Below are positions 62,231-64,000 of a DNA stretch of 64,000 nucleotides, piece after piece. The position numbers were made by a program, and so were the translations under genes. Origin of the DNA: Paenibacillus terrae (GTDB lineage Bacteria > Bacillota > Bacilli > Paenibacillales > Paenibacillaceae); assembly GCF_000943545.1 (NCBI RefSeq), contig NZ_JTHP01000016.1:31354-95353 (forward strand), given 5' to 3'. Position 1 is the first letter of the stretch, and each line of letters starts with the position of its first letter. The notes below the pieces were generated by a model. That model had not been told where the DNA came from, did not search any database, and saw only the letters and a program-made list of their open reading frames with translations.

Positions 62231-63265
62231 CTAATCATCTGTGTTTGTTTTAGCAACGGTTGACCGTGGGTGATTGATATTGGAGATTAGCTCACGGATG
62301 ACTTGAATGACAAGCTCTGGTTGATCATGAATAATCATATGGTCGCTCTTTTTGGCAACAATAAATTTGCTGTTTGTAGAGATGTTGAGCATCTCACGCT
62401 GCCCCATTTGCCAGCTTTGTTCGATCTGCTCATTCCCGCGCTTACTAATACCGAACTGAGTCAAATTTTGCTGGATGCCCCGGGCAATCACACGCACAGG
62501 GAGGTTTCCCAAATGTTGCCCACGTATGGCATTTTCGGTCGTGCTCGCCAGATCACCCTCCTCGGCAACAGATCGAAAGTATTTGGGTGAAGCGACAATA
62601 TTCACAAACGATTTTCTATCCTGATGCTCGACACGACCAGTTAGAATAAAATTAGGGAACAGACGAAAAGCCCCCGACCTTTCTAGAAGAATGGATATTA
62701 ACGGCGAGGGATTGACCTTAGGTCGTTCCTTGGCATAAATCTCATTTGTCCGGCGTGCGTCATTCTCAGGCCTAGCATCCACAAGGACCAATCCTGCCAC
62801 CTCATCACTGTACGTTTGTGCGTACAGCCTTGAGTACATGCCCCCGAGAGAATGGCCTACAAGGATATAAGGAGGCTGGATGTCTGTATTCTTTAAGGCG
62901 AGATGAAGCTCTCGAACGATGTTTTCCCCGGTGCGTGGAGTAGCAGCCTCCTCGCTCCAGGCATAGCCTGCCCGGTCATAGGATACAACGGTGGCGAATG
63001 ATGAAAGATTTTCAGGAATATCCCTCCAGGACAAGCTGCTTTCCCCGCTTCCCGATTCAAGCAGTATTGTCGGAGTGCCGCTACCAAGTTTGCGAATATG
63101 GAGTCGATAGCCTCCGACGTCAACCATTTTCCCCAGAGGAGGATATTGCAATTTATCCTGTTTGGATGCAATCCACTCATAAACAAACCCAGAGATAACG
63201 ACAAGTAGTAAGCAAGAGATGACAAAAAACACAATTCTCGTCCATGTTCGTCTTCGTTGCTTCAT
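62231..63265 (-). CDS. membrane-anchored alpha/beta hydrolase
   Basis: 344 residues read from the ATG at 63265; its ribosome site GAGGAG is at 63277-63282. An N-terminal anchor (about residues 10-30, IVFFVISCLLLVVISGFVY) after basic residues puts the enzyme outside the membrane. The alpha/beta-hydrolase core has an oxyanion region ESGSGESSLSW (about 70-80), nucleophile Ser 139 in GHSLGG, the acid in LVDARPEND and a His in KKSDHMI near residue 310. Substrate unknown; esterase or lactonase activity is possible. It is convergent to fusA and may be unrelated to the cluster. Confidence 0.85.
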   Translation of the reverse strand: MKQRRRTWTRIVFFVISCLLLVVISGFVYEWIASKQDKLQYPPLGKMVDVGGYRLHIRKLGSGTPTILLESGSGESSLSWRDIPENLSSFATVVSYDRAGYAWSEEAATPRTGENIVRELHLALKNTDIQPPYILVGHSLGGMYSRLYAQTYSDEVAGLVLVDARPENDARRTNEIYAKERPKVNPSPLISILLERSGAFRLFPNFILTGRVEHQDRKSFVNIVASPKYFRSVAEEGDLASTTENAIRGQHLGNLPVRVIARGIQQNLTQFGISKRGNEQIEQSWQMGQREMLNISTNSKFIVAKKSDHMIIHDQPELVIQVIRELISNINHPRSTVAKTNTDD

Positions 63266-63560
63266 TACAAGATCTACTCCTCTATACTGTTAATTAATCA
63301 TCAGCTAATGTTATATGATACAAAATTGCCTACGTGTAATTTGTAAGCTTGCTGAAGATTTCAGGTAAACCATCAAAATGAAGTTCCGTAATATCCGTCT
63401 ATTCTCTATTAAAGAGGGTGGTGGTTATGGCGAAGGTTCTCATATCATTTTTTACCCATCCTTTCTTTGTCAAATCATCAATATTAAAGAAAAATCAGAC
63501 TTTGAACTTGAATTGTAATGAGTAACCAGGTATTTCGAGGCAAACAATTTAATAAAAATG
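63266..63560. other. intergenic stretch before the rRNA promoters
   Basis: AT-rich, about 295 bp. The only frame worth naming is a 32-codon reading from ATG 63427 after GAGGGTGG; it has no recognisable features. The hydrolase promoter must lie here, reading leftwards, but no clear -35/-10 pair was found. Confidence 0.4.
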
Positions 63561-63589
63561 TTGCATTTAAATACCTAGTATGATATATT
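63561..63589 (+). promoter_or_regulatory. rRNA operon promoter P1
   Basis: TTGCAT (63561-63566), 17-bp spacer, TATATT (63584-63589). Confidence 0.7.
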
Positions 63590-63653
63590 CTAATTCCGGC
63601 CAAGAAATACAATATTGCGAGCGAGTGTTACAAAAAAGATTTTAAAAAAATGC

Positions 63654-63682
63654 TTGCAAAGTTGGTTCGGACATGATAAGAT
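63654..63682 (+). promoter_or_regulatory. rRNA operon promoter P2
   Basis: TTGCAA (63654-63659), 17-bp spacer, TAAGAT (63677-63682), 93 bp after P1. Tandem promoters are usual for Bacilli rrn operons. Confidence 0.75.
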
Positions 63683-63728
63683 ATAAGAGTTGATAAGGCA
63701 ACGAGCTGAATTGACAAAAAGAAATGTT

Positions 63729-63903
63729 TGATCTTTGAAAACTGAACAACGAGTGAGTACGGATTTTGTTTATAAAATCCAACGCTGAGATTTTGGTACA
63801 TGCCGTCAGGCTGTATAAAATGGAAGCGAACAATGAGATATTTTATCTCGTCAGTTTCAAAATGAGCATATCGCTCTTTCTATATACCAACTTCGGTTGG
63901 TCT
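63729..63903 (+). promoter_or_regulatory. pre-16S leader with boxA-like site and hairpins
   Basis: TGATCTTTGAAAACTG (63729-63744) resembles the antitermination boxA region of Bacillus rRNA leaders. Hairpins GAGATA-TTT-TATCTC (63835-63849) and ACCAAC-TTCG-GTTGGT (63886-63901) precede the mature 16S end. Confidence 0.65.
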
Positions 63904-64000
63904 TTAATGGAGAGTTTGATCCTGGCTCAGGACGAACGCTGGCGGCGTGCCTAATACATGCAAGTCGAGCGGGGTTGTTGTGGAAGCTTGCTTCTACAAC
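63904..64000 (+). rRNA. 16S ribosomal RNA, 5' end (partial)
   Basis: The universal start AGAGTTTGATCCTGGCTCAG is at 63911-63930, followed by GACGAACGCTGGCGGC and ATGCAAGTCGAGCGGGG. By alignment with E. coli numbering the mature end is near 63904. The V1 loop (GTTGTTGTGGAAGCTTGCTTC...) is Paenibacillus-like. The gene runs off the window. Confidence 0.97.

Noticed and set aside
63427..63525. 32-codon frame upstream of the rRNA promoters
   Set aside because: A purine-rich GAGGGTGG precedes it, but length and content are not distinguishable from chance.

Overview
The window looks like a chromosomal segment of a Paenibacillus of the P. polymyxa group. Four things point there: Firmicute gene order matching the Bacillus subtilis yabN-to-lysS region, a Paenibacillus-like 16S V1 start at the right edge, sporulation genes (yabP, yabQ, spoIIE, yabT), and a complete fusaricidin (LI-F type lipodepsipeptide) gene cluster. 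All calls come from reading the sequence and remembered family knowledge; no database search was run.

Left part (1-28,747) is a conserved housekeeping block, all on the + strand: mazG(partial)-hup-rqcP | yabP-yabQ-divIC | yabR | [514-bp gap with candidate ncRNA and Spo0A-box-like sites] | spoIIE | yabS-yabT-tilS-hpt | ftsH | nadB-nadC-coaX | hslO-prsA-like | cysK | pabB-pabA-pabC-folP-folB-folK-yazB-dusB | greA | lysS. Many units are separated by clear rho-independent terminators and sigma-A type promoters. The functions are DNA compaction, ribosome rescue, cell division and sporulation, tRNA modification, purine salvage, membrane proteolysis, NAD, CoA and folate synthesis, cysteine synthesis, transcript-cleavage factor and lysyl-tRNA charging.

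Middle part (28,748-31,406) holds a Trk/Ktr-type potassium transporter subunit, an uncharacterised membrane protein, a 147-bp element with 16-bp perfect inverted repeats, and the regulatory region of the fus operon. That region has a candidate promoter, a 22-bp palindrome and a perfect Spo0A box close to the first start codon.

The fus operon (31,407-62,121) reads fusG-F-E-D-C-B-A: enoyl-ACP reductase, acyl-CoA ligase, aldehyde-dehydrogenase/acyl-CoA-reductase-like enzyme, thiamine-diphosphate enzyme, FabF-like ketosynthase, FabZ-like dehydratase, and one 7,907-residue six-module NRPS with a terminal thioesterase. The small enzymes presumably build or activate the guanidino-hydroxy fatty acid tail. 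FusA then starts with that tail and adds Thr, D-Val (branched), an aromatic residue (Tyr-like code), D-allo-Thr, D-Asn and D-Ala, and the thioesterase cyclises. I derived the order from adenylation-domain pocket residues and the E-domain positions (modules 2, 4 and 5); it matches published fusaricidin chemistry.

Right edge (62,122-64,000): a strong terminator, a convergent membrane-anchored alpha/beta hydrolase on the - strand, then tandem rRNA promoters, a leader with hairpins and the first about 97 nt of a 16S rRNA gene. In B. subtilis lysS is followed by an rRNA operon, so the 34-kb stretch from the Ktr gene to the hydrolase looks like accessory DNA placed between lysS and rrn.
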